Part shown: positions 38,535 through 50,230 of the stretch, piece by piece | Layout of the letters: every line of letters begins with the position of its first letter | Position numbering within the stretch: the stretch's first letter is position 1 | Assembly: GCA_963971285.1 (NCBI GenBank) | Contig: OZ020248.1 | Coordinates: 2,418,001-2,482,000, forward strand | DNA length: 64,000 bases | Source: Astropecten irregularis | Taxonomy: Eukaryota > Echinodermata > Asteroidea > Paxillosida > Astropectinidae | Direction: 5' to 3' | Notes under the pieces: model-generated | Databases searched by the model: none | Seen by the model: the letters and a program-made list of their open reading frames with translations, nothing else | What the model was told of the DNA's origin: nothing | Position numbers and translations under genes: made by a program

Positions 38535-38836
38535 AGGGATGGTACAGAACTGGTTTTTGCGACAAACCCGTTGCTGTTAGTGAAAGCACAATATGTAATC
38601 AATCATATACCTTAACTGACAAACCTGTAGAAGTTCGAGGTCAATCAACCATCTGGGTCACGAGAAAATAGTGAAAACCCGTTTACACATTTCAACGATA
38701 TTATGCGCTCATAATAAAACGCTTCGAAGCGATTTATTCCAATCGTAAAATAGTTTCATTTATTTCTGTGTAAGTTTTATGTGAATCTGTGATCTTGAAG
38801 TATATTAATTTGTCTTACAAATTCTGTACCATCCCT
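38535..38836. mobile_element. TTAA-flanked MITE, 'AGGGATGGTACAGAA' family
   Basis: 302 bp with ends AGGGATGGTACAGAA and TTCTGTACCATCCCT, flanked by TTAA at 38531-38534 and 38837-38840. It shares the block GAAGTTCGAGGTCAATC, which resembles the GAGCTCAATCGGACATC part of the AGGGCATG family. Confidence 0.85.
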
Positions 38837-38840
38837 TTAA

Positions 38841-39170
38841 AGGTAGTATCATACATTGGTAAGAAACCAAAACAGAAGTATAACTTTTAGGGTCTGAAGA
38901 TGGTGGTGGTAGAAACATTCCCTTACAATTGTTCTGCCTGAAATTGTGTATTTATCCAGATATCAGTAAAACAATGACCGAAAATCTTTTTAAAGATCAA
39001 AAATAAAAGAGAAAAGACTTAAGAAATACTGCGCTGTCTTCACTGTTTTCACAAAAAGTGGGCACCGTATGGAACTGAAATTTTCACAGATGACTGTTAC
39101 TGTATCTGTCTTGATATTTGTGCCTATGAATCTGTATTTCATTTGTAAAAACCAAAGTATGATATTACCT
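38841..39170. mobile_element. TTAA-flanked MITE, 'AGGTAGTATCATAC' family
   Basis: 330 bp with ends AGGTAGTATCATACATTGG and CCAAAGTATGATATTACCT. TTAA lies at 38837-38840 (shared with the preceding element) and 39171-39174. Confidence 0.85.
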
Positions 39171-40550
39171 TTAATGTGTAATTTTATATCATATCAGATT
39201 GGATCAAAATATCATATAACGTGTTAATTACATTTATTATAATAGCTGAGTTGATTGTGTAGTTGTTGAAAAGTATAAAATAAATGAATAATTGAAAAAT
39301 TTGAAACAAAATAGACTTGATTGAGTGAAATCAAGGGATTCTAGTGGACAGTTATATCTGTTTGTGTTGCGAGGAGTCTGATCCCAGACTTCAAACTGTA
39401 TATGACATATGTCAGTTAAAAGCAAACTCGGCCAGTCTACTTCTTAGTGTTGCTTTGGGTATATGGGCCTAGGATATACATAGTTACATGTATTTCAATA
39501 TTGGTCCATATTATTTTCTCCTTCAAATGTTACTGGAATTATGTTATGTATATCGGATAATATTAATCATTAGGTTCCAAAACCTCCATCGCGAATATTT
39601 GGTATTCCTATAGGAAAAGTTTTTAGGAATTAGGCCTATAGTCTATGGGTGATAGACGCACATCGCCGTACAGCGAGCGAGCGAGCGTCTATCACATGCC
39701 TGCATATTTCCTAATTAATTATGCGAGCCGACCCAGCTCTGACCTCTAAGTTTTGACCAATCAACATCCTCAGCCTCAGTCACGATCTAGACAGAAATGT
39801 TTTCAACAGATCTGATTGGCTGATGATGTGCCGCGTTGCATAAAATTTGCATGTACGTATGTATCAGACGTTCGCACGGAGTAGAATGGTTGATCGTACC
39901 GTCAGTGCGAGTTGCGGTGGTCGCCATGACACATGACACTTAGGAGCGCGTGTTCCATTATTCACAGCGTGAAATTAATTATGCATATCATGCAATAGAC
40001 GTTAAAGAATGATGGCGCAGGAGGGACAAAAACATCACAAAATATCTGGGTACATAACTGATGTTTGATACATCGTACATTACAACTTCACAAATATCTG
40101 CGCAGTTTTGTGATTGTTGCACCTGTATGCATATAGGCCTAATCCCGCGTGATAAATCGTACATCACAAATTATTGTGCACATTTTACTTTGTGTAATTT
40201 TATATTTGCCACGATTTTTTTTTCAGAATAATCTGTTTCCTTATAGTTAGGGTACGAAGAGATCAAGTGAAAATGTACACATAAAGTGATTAAAACAGCG
40301 GTCAACTGGTTGTGATTCGCCCATAATGTCATATGTCATGGCGGCCATAAAAATGAGTCAGGACACTATGATATGGATAGGCCTTAGGTGGAAATAAGAG
40401 GGCTTATACACTGGGAGATTTGTGTGCACAATCATATACTGTATGGGATTGTCTCTCCATTATGAACCATACTGTTTTAAACATTTACTCCACATAAAAC
40501 AACTTTCATCCGCCCCTTGTTATGTCCACAATATGCGCAACATTATGCCT

Positions 40551-41500
40551 GCTTTGATGTCAACATTTCCAAATACAATATTTCAGTTTCATGGTTTTAC
40601 ATTGATACAACTCACTCATAGGCCTATAATACAGTCTCGACGCCATTATCATTTGCATTACGCAGTATATGGCGAAGGCTTGCTGCAAATTATAACCAAC
40701 CATCCAACTGTAGTTAATGAGCTTCGACGATTAGACTTGAGCTCAAGTCGGACTGGTGATACACATCTAATATCTTGCTACCCAAACAACGAACTACGTG
40801 TAAATTCCATTGACATCTGAATTGCAACCACGAGCAAACTCCAGTCAGTAATATCAGCCTTGAGTTCACGTCTAGTCGCTGAATAGCCACCAATAATTCA
40901 ATTTATTGCTTGGCAACAGTAATAAACAGACTGGCAGAGGTGTCGATATCTTTAGAATTTCTGGCCGATTTTTGCCGGCTGTTTCAATTGAATTAAACAT
41001 CGCTTGAGTAAATCCCTCTAAATTCACTGCCAGACAATGAACTTCAGCCAACCGACAATAATTATGGGCGCTGATTAGTGCGCACAAAATAATAGGCGGT
41101 GCGGAATTTTGCATCATTTTTGCATTGACAGTCTTTGCAAGTGTGGCAAGCGGTATATCCAGCGGCATTCCATTGAACTAGACATCACGTTATAGAAGAC
41201 TGACAAATTTTTTGCATTGATCCTCAGTGAAGGTATCAGCTCTTTAGATTTGAAATCTCGCATCGTCAAATGACGGAAAATTTGGTAGACCTTCAGTAAT
41301 CTGTCCTGATATGTTTGGATTTCTCTGCTGAATCTGTACAGCAAACTGTATAGTCACAGGTATATTACTCGGAATCAAGTCTCTACAGAGAAGAGTGAAG
41401 CCGTTTTGAAAATATCCAGAAAGACCAGACATTTCTACAAAGCAAAGACTGCAAGATTCTGCTGTCATCTGTTGAGCAATTTCATCGATTGAAATCTGAC
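40551..41500. repeat. A-type upstream segment, unit 1 copy
   Basis: About 950 bp preceding lectin A1, repeated before lectin A2 (about 46988-47945) and lectin A4 (about 58017-59176). On the bottom strand all three retain a similar frame (40872-41168, 47329-47604, 58548-58790) with shared PPIILCAL, CLAVNLEG and KNRPEILKISTPLP. I do not recognise this protein. Its ATG is ACG in the third copy, so coding status is doubtful. Confidence 0.6.
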
Positions 41501-41513
41501 TTTACCCTCCAGC

Positions 41514-42038
41514 ATGGCATCTTGGTTCATTCGTCTGATCTTTGTCGGGGTATTTTCATCCACGATAGCAACATGCCCTCCCGGCTGGAAAAAGTGGAAC
41601 CAGTCCTGCTACGCCATGTATCTGAGCCCTATGAAGCGGGAAGATGCCTCCCGATTCTGCGCTGGCAAAGGAGGCAGCCTCATCGTGCCGAATTCACAGG
41701 CCGAGAATGATTTCATCTGGGGGATGGTGATAGAAGAAATTGCCCCTGAGACAGAGCCGATTGAAGGGATATGGATCGACTGCCAGCGTGAATATGCCGG
41801 GTCCAGCTTCACGTGCTCTGACGGCAAAAGAGAAATGACCTACGAGAACTGGAAAGATGGGCAACCCGACAATGACCGCTGCGTCGCCTTTCACAAGGAT
41901 GGTAATGGCCAGTGGGCTGCTAAGGTCTGCACTAAGCAAAGGTTTGTAGCCTGTGAGATGCCGGATATTCCTCGCATGCATTGTCTGACAGCTGACGCAA
42001 ACGGTCGCTTCGTCAAAGACTTTCCCAGAGATGATTAA
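41514..42038 (+). CDS. Secreted C-type lectin A1 (A-type)
   Basis: 174 aa, no intron in the coding part. Signal peptide at about 1-20 (hydrophobic IRLIFVGVFSSTIA), then one long-form CTLD that begins directly with CPPGWKKWNQSCY. Cysteines at 21, 32, 49, 90, 101, 123, 139, 147 and 157 fit the canonical CTLD pairs plus an extra pair in the WIDCQRE...FTCSDG stretch, leaving Cys157 in the C-terminal tail without a partner. Residues 117-119 are QPD (galactose-type position), but the partner WND motif is replaced by W-A-A, so calcium-dependent sugar binding is uncertain. N-glycosylation sequon NQS at 29-31. The start ATG lies in CAGCATGGC and begins the signal peptide. The protein ends in PRDD because CCC AGA replaces the CCC TGA stop of its relatives. 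Likely an extracellular recognition or effector lectin. Confidence 0.9.
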   Translation: MASWFIRLIFVGVFSSTIATCPPGWKKWNQSCYAMYLSPMKREDASRFCAGKGGSLIVPNSQAENDFIWGMVIEEIAPETEPIEGIWIDCQREYAGSSFTCSDGKREMTYENWKDGQPDNDRCVAFHKDGNGQWAAKVCTKQRFVACEMPDIPRMHCLTADANGRFVKDFPRDD

Positions 42039-43600
42039 GAACCGATATACAACAACAGCCCCAAACTGAAGCTACATGGACTTGGTGAATCGTAAAACAG
42101 ACGCTGCAAAAACTACACATCTGAATGTGTCTTTCTCATAACTGGAATCTTTAACGAACTCATTCAGACTTCGCGATTTACGCAGCGCATTCTACAGCCG
42201 ACAGATCAACTAGAATTATGGACATTTTTGTCTGTCGCCATGGGAACGAGTTTGCGCAAATATACAAACATGTAATTATAGAACTGTTCCATCTTTCAAT
42301 ATTTTCAAGTAATTATTCATTTTGCTTTGGAGACCCGAATTTAACTGAAATGGAGAGATATGGGGATACAATAGTTGTCTCGTCTTTGGTATCTGGAACG
42401 ACAAACGATGTAAGTTAAAATATTCAATTAAGCTCTCAGCGTTCATTGCTTAGGCCTACTCCTCTTTTTTCAAAAGGCATTTGCTTTTAGATGCAAACAA
42501 CAAGTTAATATATACTGATTGATAAAAGGTTTTTTTTTTCAACTATACGTTTGGGCTTATGTTACTTAAAACAAATATTTGCTATTATTTTTAGGTATCT
42601 ACTGATATAGGCGAGGTATTTTATAAACAATTTGTATTGACTACCTTTGCAGGCAGCTTCGTACACATTTTATATCACAGAGAACTGTTGACACAAATAT
42701 TAGTTAACATTGTAGAAACTATTTTATTAAAAGATAAATTAATTTATTTTGTGGTAAAACAAACATGCTTTTAGATAAATCCAACCCACATTGGTCATGT
42801 ATTGTAAATATTGTGAATAATGGTACCAAGACGTGTATGGCATTTAAATGAGTTCATTATCTAACAGCTATTCGTTGCATTCTTACACTTCATGGTTCAT
42901 TGGTAGAATATGAATAATTATTGGAAAATTGCAGTGAAACTAAGTTTACAATAAATGTTGATTGATTTGTGGTAGTTTTGAGACAGAGCAAATGCTTTTA
43001 GAACAAAATTAAGCAAATTGTTAATGTATATTCTAAATAATGGTATTTTAATATGTAAACTGCGGCTTTAAAATGTGTGCATTACCTATAATACATGTAT
43101 TAGTAATATTATCGGCACAATTTAAAATCGCCTCAACGCAATCCTTGAATGGTCTGTAGTAGCATTACACGTGATTAATGTCTATTTTGAACAAAGTTTT
43201 TAAGCTGAACGAATTCGCTGTGAAAGGCGCATAATTATACACAAAATGAGAAATTGAGAAGTCTTGGCTTAATTTGAAACTATTGTACGCCGTTCAAACG
43301 GAGAAACAAATAAACAGCAGTAATAGAATGAGACTGACCACAGTCTCAAAGCATCAAGTTGAATAATACACTTAGGTAAAGGCTGTTCTCAACTAACATC
43401 GGCAGTAACGAACAGTCCCATTCATCTTTGCTTTTAGTCATATTCTACTATTATATCACATTTAGATTATCTGGTTTGACTTGTGTACTGATTGGAAAGT
43501 GTGAAATAAATGATATTTTCGAAATCGTGGAAAAAGTGAGAAAAACTTGGAATTTCGTGAGAACTCCCTTCCATGTGACCTCGTGTAGTATATTCTATAT
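42039..43600. other. A1 3' flank and spacer
   Basis: AT-rich spacer, also present after lectins A2 and A4. No coding homology. The 3' UTR presumably lies in its first few hundred bases. Confidence 0.55.
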
Positions 43601-43691
43601 AGCTGGACTGAGAGACAAGTGAATCGAGAACTCTCAAGAGACTTATATAAGCTGGTTACAGTAGGATTTTAGAGTCAGGACTTAACTTGTG
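43600..43691 (+). promoter_or_regulatory. Conserved TATA-like block before array 1
   Basis: A block of about 90 bp, repeated nearly unchanged before all four arrays, containing AGCTGGACTGAGAGACAAGT and TATATAA (43644-43650). The other TATATAA copies are at 50275-50281, 54590-54596 and 61352-61358. It could start a transcript through the array or an upstream exon of the B-type gene 1.4 kb away. Conservation may only reflect recent duplication. Confidence 0.4.
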
Positions 43692-44416
43692 CGGACACGA
43701 TGGGCCTGCAGACAAAGTGGCCACGTAGACACAATGGGCCTGCGAACACACTGAGACGTATACACATTGGGCCTATGGTTATTGGCCCATATTTTCAGGA
43801 CACGATGGACCTGCGAACACAATGGAACATACATATTAGGCATACGGACAAAATAATGGACGAAGTTCAGGCAGGACACAATGGGCCTGCGAACACAATG
43901 GACTGGACGTTATTGTTCCTGCAGATAAAATGGGCCATAATTTCAGGACACAATGGGCCTGCGAACACAATGGGACGTACATATTGGGCATACGGACAAA
44001 ATAACGTGCCATGATTTCAGGCAGGACACAATGGGCCTGCGAACACAATTGCACATACATATTTGGCTATACGGACAAAACAATGTACAAAGTTCAGGCA
44101 GGACACAATGGGCCTGCGAACACAATGGACTGGACGCTATTGTTCCTGCAGATAAAATGGGCCATAATTTCAGGACACAATGGGCCTGCGAACACAATGG
44201 GACGTACATATTGGGCATACGGACAAAATAATGTGCCATGATTTCGGGCAGGACACAATGGGCCTGCGAACACAATGGGACGTACATATTGGGCATACGG
44301 ACAAAATAACGTGCCATGATTTCAGGCAGGACACAATGGGCCTGCGAACACAATGGGCTGGACATACTGGGCCTGCGGATATAATGGGCCATAATTTCAG
44401 GTCACAATACGGGCGT
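43692..44416 (+). repeat. Minisatellite array 1 (78-bp unit)
   Basis: Tandem copies containing CACAATGGGCCTGCGAACAC. Starts of successive units (GGACACAATGGGCC) are at about 43946, 44024, 44101, 44173, 44251 and 44329, so spacings are 78, 77, 72, 78 and 78. Each unit looks like two diverged halves of about 39 bp (ATGGGCCTGCGAACACAATG and TTGGGCATACGGACAAAATA). Open frames on both strands (149 aa on -) follow from the near-multiple-of-three period. Confidence 0.92.
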
Positions 44417-45036
44417 TTGACAACAGTGCCTCACCACGAGTTTGCAAGGCGTTGGCAAATTTGTCGACAAACTGCATTCACATCTCAAGTAAGTATATGC
44501 ATTGCAATTGGCCAACGCGTTGATTGATGGAGCCAACAAGCCTGTGAAATTATAGATAAATTAGCCATAAATTAATGGCTGGCATTAAAAGACGGGGATC
44601 CTTGGGTCACTTGCTACGGAGCCAAAGTAATTTATAATTTAATCATATTTTGGCCATTAGTCTCATTACCATACCTATACAGTATTGATGGCCCATCAAA
44701 ATGCGGACTAACAAAATAGCAATTAAGGCAAATGTTTTTTTAATTATAGGTCAAATTTTGTTAGCAAAGCATGTCGTTACTTTGGTATAACGAGCATACT
44801 ACGCCAATAGTTGTTAGAAGGACCCATTGTTCTCACCGAGTGTGGTACCAAGCATTCATCTAGTCTAATATGCTACAACGATACGTTCAGAGTATTGTCT
44901 TTTGTCCAACCAAGATTATCAACTGCAAAGAGATTGGGCGGTCGTGTCTTGTGTTGTGTTTTTAGGAAGAGTTCTAGCGACAAACACGAAGCGTCATCTG
45001 CTGTTACCCACTTCATTTAACGTATTTTCATTCGAG

Positions 45037-45558
45037 ATGTCGTCGTGGTTTATTCGTCTGTTTTTTATCGGGACTATTTTACACGCGGTTCGGGTCAATG
45101 CCGTTTGCCCACCCGGCTGGAAAAAGTGGAACCAGTCCTGCTACGCCCTGTATCTGAGACGTATGAATTTGGCAGATGCCTCCCGATTCTGCGCTGGCAA
45201 AGGAGGCAGCCTCATCGTGCCGAATTCACAGGCCGAGAATGATTTCATCTGGGGGATGGTGCAAATTGCCTATGGGGAAAACCCAGAGAAGTCGATATGG
45301 ATCGACTGCCAGCGTGAATCTGCCAACTCCAGCTTCACGTGCTCTGACGGCAAAAGAGAAATGACCTACAAGAACTGGAAAGATGGGGAACCCGACACTG
45401 AAAAGCATTGCGTCGTCTTCAGAAAGACTGCTGGTGGCAAGTGGGGTACACAGAGCTGTGCTGGCGATAGGTTCGTAGCCTGTGAGATGCCGGATATTCC
45501 TCGCATGCATTGTTTGACAGCTGACGCAAATGGTCGCTTCGTCAAAGATTTTCCCTGA
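45037..45558 (+). CDS. Secreted C-type lectin B1 (B-type)
   Basis: 173 aa. The signal peptide (MSSWFIRLFFIGTILHAV, about 1-22) differs from the A-type, but the CTLD is clearly paralogous. Cysteines are at 24, 35, 52, 91, 102, 125, 141, 149 and 159, the last unpaired. The carbohydrate motif is EPD (118-120) and WND is replaced by W-G-T. The loop before WIDC carries GENPEKS instead of the A-type's acidic PETEP segment. Sequons NQS (32-34) and NSS (97-99). The frame is open for 45 codons upstream but has no ATG there, so the signal-peptide Met is the start. AATAAA at 45796-45801, about 240 nt past the stop, is a likely poly(A) signal. Confidence 0.9.
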   Translation: MSSWFIRLFFIGTILHAVRVNAVCPPGWKKWNQSCYALYLRRMNLADASRFCAGKGGSLIVPNSQAENDFIWGMVQIAYGENPEKSIWIDCQRESANSSFTCSDGKREMTYKNWKDGEPDTEKHCVVFRKTAGGKWGTQSCAGDRFVACEMPDIPRMHCLTADANGRFVKDFP

Positions 45559-46987
45559 GATGATTAAGAACCGATATACAACAACAGCCCCAAACGGAAG
45601 CTACATGGACTTGGCGAATAGAAAAACCGACGCTGCAATAACTCTACATTTTCTCATAACTGGAATCTTGAACGAACTCATTCAGACATCGCGATTTATG
45701 CAGCGCATTCTACAGCCAACAGATCAACTAGAAATGTGAACATGGAAAAACTGTCGTCATGGGAATTTGTTTGTTAATTTTATACAAAATATACAAATAA
45801 ATATGTTTCATTCCTTTGAATATTTTCAGTACTTTTTTCATTAGGGCCTACGAGAAGGACAGCAAATTCAGTTGAAAATGATGATTTATGACAGCTATAC
45901 AATGATTGACTCGTCTATTGTAAGTGCATCAACAAAACAATGTAAGTAAAAGTATTCAATTTAGCGCTTTATATATTTGCATCCTTTTCTCTTTACGTGT
46001 AAATCGGCATATGCTTATGATTGCAAACCTCAGTTTGATAAAAATGATACACAAAATGCGTAATTTCTGTGAATTCTATTTTTGGCATAAAATCCATGAC
46101 GATTTATTGTTCATCAATGTGCGTTTGTTTTCTGTTTATATCTTATATCTACCTTTGCACACAACATCGTGTATGGGCAACACAATTTATAATATAAACA
46201 AATGTATGTGAAGATAGAGCAATCGAGATTAATTTGTTCACATAATAAAACAAAAATGGAATAGTAAATAAAAATGGATGGTATTTAGTAAGCGATAGGC
46301 CTAAGTAAAATTAATTTTGTGGTAACACTTAAGTAGAAATGAAAACTGCTATTAGATTTTAAGCATATTTTAAACACAAGCATATATTAAACATGTATGG
46401 GAATCGTATTTAAATTAGTTAATTGTTTTGACTTCAAAACCTCAACATTTACCCTTTTATTCTTATATTATAAATTATGGATCATTGTTAGAGTTAAAAT
46501 ACTATTGAAGCATTAGAATTATATTAAACTTACGATTAATATTAACTACATTTTTGAACATTATTAGCCATATGTGAAAATTGTTCTTAAATGTGTCGAA
46601 TGTTTAAGATGTAAACCCCTTTTGATGTTAGTTTATTGCCTATTTTTGCAAATCACCATATATTTCCATATTTCATCGCTTTTGTTTTTACGTTATTCAC
46701 GAGCAAATTGTACAATACATGTATTAATAAGATGAGATTTCCACAGTCTCATAGCACAAAGGTGAACAAAGATAATTATTTATTCCTGAATTTAAAATAA
46801 ACTGCAACGATAATGTGATTAATGTGAATTGAACACATTAATTTTCATATTTCATATTCAAAACAGTATTATTTTATGTGCAGTTCAGATGTTTCAACCA
46901 AGGTGGTAGTTTTGTTGTACATTGATTTCACATGATGTCAATTTGTGATATGGTTAGATCTGCACAATAACAGCAACACGTAGGTCT
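45559..46987. other. B1 3' flank
   Basis: AT-rich. Contains AATAAA at 45796-45801. The same flank follows B3 (56207-58016), there with an added 364-bp element. No gene seen. Confidence 0.55.
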
Positions 46988-47945
46988 GCTTTGATGTCAA
47001 CATTTCCAAGTACAATATTTCAGTTTCATGGTTTTACATTGATACAACTCACTCATAGGCCTATAATACAGTCTCGACGCCATTATCATTTGCATTACGC
47101 AGTATATGGCGAAGGCTTGCTGCAAATTATAACCAACCATCCAACTGTAGTTAATGAGAGCTTCTACGATTAGACTTGAGCTCAAGTCGGACTGGTGATA
47201 CACATCTAATATCTTGCTACCCACACAACGAACTACATGTAAATTCCATTGACATCTGAATTGCAACCACGGGCAAACTCCAGTCAGTAATATCAGCCTT
47301 GAGTTCACGTCTAGTCTCTGAATAGCCACTAATCATTCAATTTATTGCTTGGCAACAGTAATAAACAGATTGGCAGAGGTGTTGATATCTTTAGAATTTC
47401 TGGCCGATTTTTGCTCGCCATTTCAATTGAATTAAACATCGCTTGAGTAAATCCCTCTAAATTCACTGCCAGACAATGAACTTCAGCCATGCGACAATAA
47501 TGGGCGCTGATTAGTGCGCACAAAATAATAGGCGGTGGGGAATTTTGCATCATTTTTGCATTGACAGTCTTTGCAAGTGTGGCAAGCGGTATATCCAGCG
47601 GCATTCCATTGAACTAGACATCACGTTATAGAAGACTGACAATTTTTGCATTGATCCTCAGTGAAGGTATCAGCTCTTTAGATTTGAAATCTCGCATCGT
47701 CAAATGACGGACAATTTGGTAGACCTTCAGTAATCTGTCGTGATATATTTGGATTTCTCTGCTGAATCTGTACAGTAAACTGTATAGTCACAGGTATATT
47801 ACTCGGAATCAAGTCACTACAGAGAAGAGTGAAGCCGTTTTGAAAATATCCAGAGACCAGACATTTCTACAAAGTAAAGACTGCAAGATTCTGCTGTCAT
47901 CTGTGGAGCAATTTCATCGATTGAAATCTGACTTTACCCTCCAGC
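46988..47945. repeat. A-type upstream segment, unit 2 copy
   Basis: Close copy of 40551-41513. The reverse frame 47329-47604 differs from the unit 1 frame by an in-frame one-codon deletion (SAHNYC against SAHYC) among other changes. Confidence 0.6.
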
Positions 47946-48467
47946 ATGGCATCTTGGTTCATTCGTCTGATCTTTGTCGGGGTATTTTCATCCACGATTG
48001 CAACATGCCCTCCCGGCTGGAAAAAGTGGAACCAGTCCTGCTACGCCCTGTATCAGAACCGTACGACTCAGGCAGAAGCCTCTAAATTCTGCGCTGGCAA
48101 AGGAGGCAGCCTCATCATGCCGAATTCACAGGCCGAGAATGATTTCATCTGGGGGATGGTGATGAAAGAAATTGCCCCTACGACAGAGCTAAGCACAGGA
48201 ATATGGATCGACTGCCAGCGTGAATCTGCGGACTCCACCTCCAGCTTCACGTGCTCTGACGGCAAAAGAGGAATGACCTACGAGAACTGGAAAGATGGGC
48301 AACCCGACATTGACCGCTGCGTCGCCTTTCACAAGGATGGTAATGGGCAGTGGGCTGCTCGGGTCTGCACTCACCTTAGGTTTGTGGCCTGTGAGATGTC
48401 GGATATTCCCCGCATGCATTGTCTGACAGCTGACGCAAACGGTCGCTTCGTCAAAGACTTTCCCTGA
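47946..48467 (+). CDS. Secreted C-type lectin A2 (A-type)
   Basis: 173 aa. Signal peptide identical to A1. Distinct in the first CTLD helix (YQNRTTQAEASKF), which adds a sequon NRT at 38-40. Two extra residues lie before FTCSDG (SADSTSSF). The QPD motif is kept (GQPDIDRC) and WND is again W-A-A. It ends DFP at TGA, lacking the RDD tail of A1 and A4. The C-terminal HCLTADANG cysteine is present. Array 2 begins 1.9 kb downstream. Confidence 0.9.
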   Translation: MASWFIRLIFVGVFSSTIATCPPGWKKWNQSCYALYQNRTTQAEASKFCAGKGGSLIMPNSQAENDFIWGMVMKEIAPTTELSTGIWIDCQRESADSTSSFTCSDGKRGMTYENWKDGQPDIDRCVAFHKDGNGQWAARVCTHLRFVACEMSDIPRMHCLTADANGRFVKDFP

Positions 48468-50230
48468 GATGATTAAGAACCGATATACAACAACAGCCCC
48501 AAACTGCAGCTACATGGACTTGGTGAATCGTAAAACCGACGCTGCAATAACTACACATCTGAATGTGTCTTTCTCATAACTGGAATCTTTAACGAACTCA
48601 TTCAGACTTCGCGATTTACGCAGCGCATTCTACAGCCGACAGATCAACTAGAATTATGGACATTTTTGTCTGTCGCCATGGGAACGATTTTGCGCAAATA
48701 TACAAACATGTAATTATAGACCTGTTCCATATCTTTCAATATTTTCAAGTAATTTTTCATTTTGCATTGGAGACCTGAATTTAACTGAAATGGAGAGATA
48801 TGTGGATACAATAGTTGTCTCGTCTTTGGTATCTGGAACGACAAACGATGTAAGTTAAAATATTCAATTAAGCTCTCAGCGTTCATTGCTTAGGCCTACG
48901 CTTCTTTTTATCAAATGACATTTGCTTTTAGCTGCAAACAAAAAGGTTAATATATAGTGAAAATAAAAGTTGGTTTTTTTCAATTATACGTTTGGGCTTA
49001 AAGGTAGTATCATACTTTGGAAAGAGACCAAAACATAAATGTTTACAGATTTACGTATAACTTACAGGATATGAAGATGATGCTAGTAGAAACCTACCGT
49101 TAACATTTTCCCGCCAGAAATGGTGTATTTACCCAGAAGTTATTAAAACAACGACCGAAAATCTTTTTGATCTTTTAAAAGATCAAAAATAAAAGAGAAA
49201 AGACTTAATAAATACCTTGGCCGTTTTTCACGATTTTCTCAAAAAGTGGCCACCGTATGGAACTGAAATTTTCACAAATGACTGTGACAGTATCTTCCTT
49301 GATATATATGTCCATGAATCTGTACTTCTTTGACAAAAATCAAAGTATAATACGACCTTTAAAATACCTTACTTAATCAATTGTGTGGTAAAACAAACAT
49401 CCTTTTAGATAAATCCAATCAATATTGGTCATGTATTGTAAATATTGTGAATAATGGTACCAAGATGTGTATGGCATTAAAATGAGTTCATTATCTAACA
49501 GCTATTCGTTGCATTCTTACACTTGATGGTTCATTGGTAGAATATGAATAATTATTGGAAAATTGCAGTGAAACTAAGTTTACAATAAATGTTGATCGAT
49601 TTGTGGTAGTTTTGAGACAGAGCAAATGCTTTTAGAAAAAAATTAAGCAAATTGTTAATGTATATTCTAAATAATGGTATTTTAATGTGTAAACTGCGGC
49701 TTCAAAACGTGTGTATTACCTGTAATACATGTATTAGTTATATTATCGGCACAATTTAAAATCATCTCAACGCTGTCCTTGAATGGTCTGTAGTAGCATT
49801 ACACGTGATTTATGTCTATTTTGAACAAAGTTTTTAAGCTGAACGAATTCGCTGTGAAAGGCGCATAATTATACACAAAAGGAGAAATTGAGCAGTCTTG
49901 GCTTAATTTGAAACTATTGTATACGCCGTTCAAACGGAGAATCAAATGTAACAACAGTAATAGAATGAGACTGACCACAGTCTCAATGCATCAAGTTGAA
50001 TAATACACTTAGGTAAAGGCTGTTCTCAACTAACATCGGCAGTAACGAACAGTCCCATTCATATTTGCTTTTAGTCATATTCTACTTTTATATCACATTT
50101 AGATTATCTGGTTATACTTGTGAACTGAAAGTGTGAAATAAATGATTTTATCGAAATCGTGAAAAAGTGAGAAAAACTTGGAATTTCGTGAGAACTCCCT
50201 TCCGTATGACCTCGTGTAGTATATTCTATA
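48468..50230. other. A2 3' flank and spacer with MITE insertion
   Basis: Homologous to the flanks of A1 and A4. It carries a TTAA element (49002-49358) absent from the other two and lacks about 170 bp that A4 has just after that point. No gene. Confidence 0.6.
49002..49358. mobile_element. TTAA MITE with a readable empty site
   Basis: 357 bp, ends AGGTAGTATCATACTTTGG and CAAAGTATAATACGACCT, with TTAA at 48998-49001 and 49359-49362. The A4 unit near 60230 reads GGGCTTAAAATACC at the same place, with a single TTAA: a clean empty site. Confidence 0.9.

Larger units (their letters stand above)
36728..41513. other. Intergenic region between 7TM gene and lectin cluster
   Basis: Includes the lectin relic (37040-37336), a hexamer MITE (37826-38053) and two TTAA MITEs back to back (38535-39170). 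A short hairpin lies at 39649-39695 (GTGATAGACGC and complement). From about 40551 comes the upstream segment repeated before every A-type lectin gene. No intact gene supported. Confidence 0.6.

Noticed and set aside
40422-40820. 132-residue open frame upstream of A1
   Set aside because: It crosses from unique sequence into the repeated A-type upstream segment. The equivalent plus-strand frames in units 2 and 4 are shorter or broken.
43943-44392. 149-residue open frame on the bottom strand (and similar frames at 50498-50947)
   Set aside because: It lies wholly in the minisatellite. The unit is close to a multiple of three, so several frames on both strands stay open. Repetition of the same short motif and the lack of any domain point to an artefact.
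43692-44416. CRISPR-like array
   Set aside because: Units are contiguous repeats without unique spacers, and the genome is eukaryotic. It is a minisatellite.
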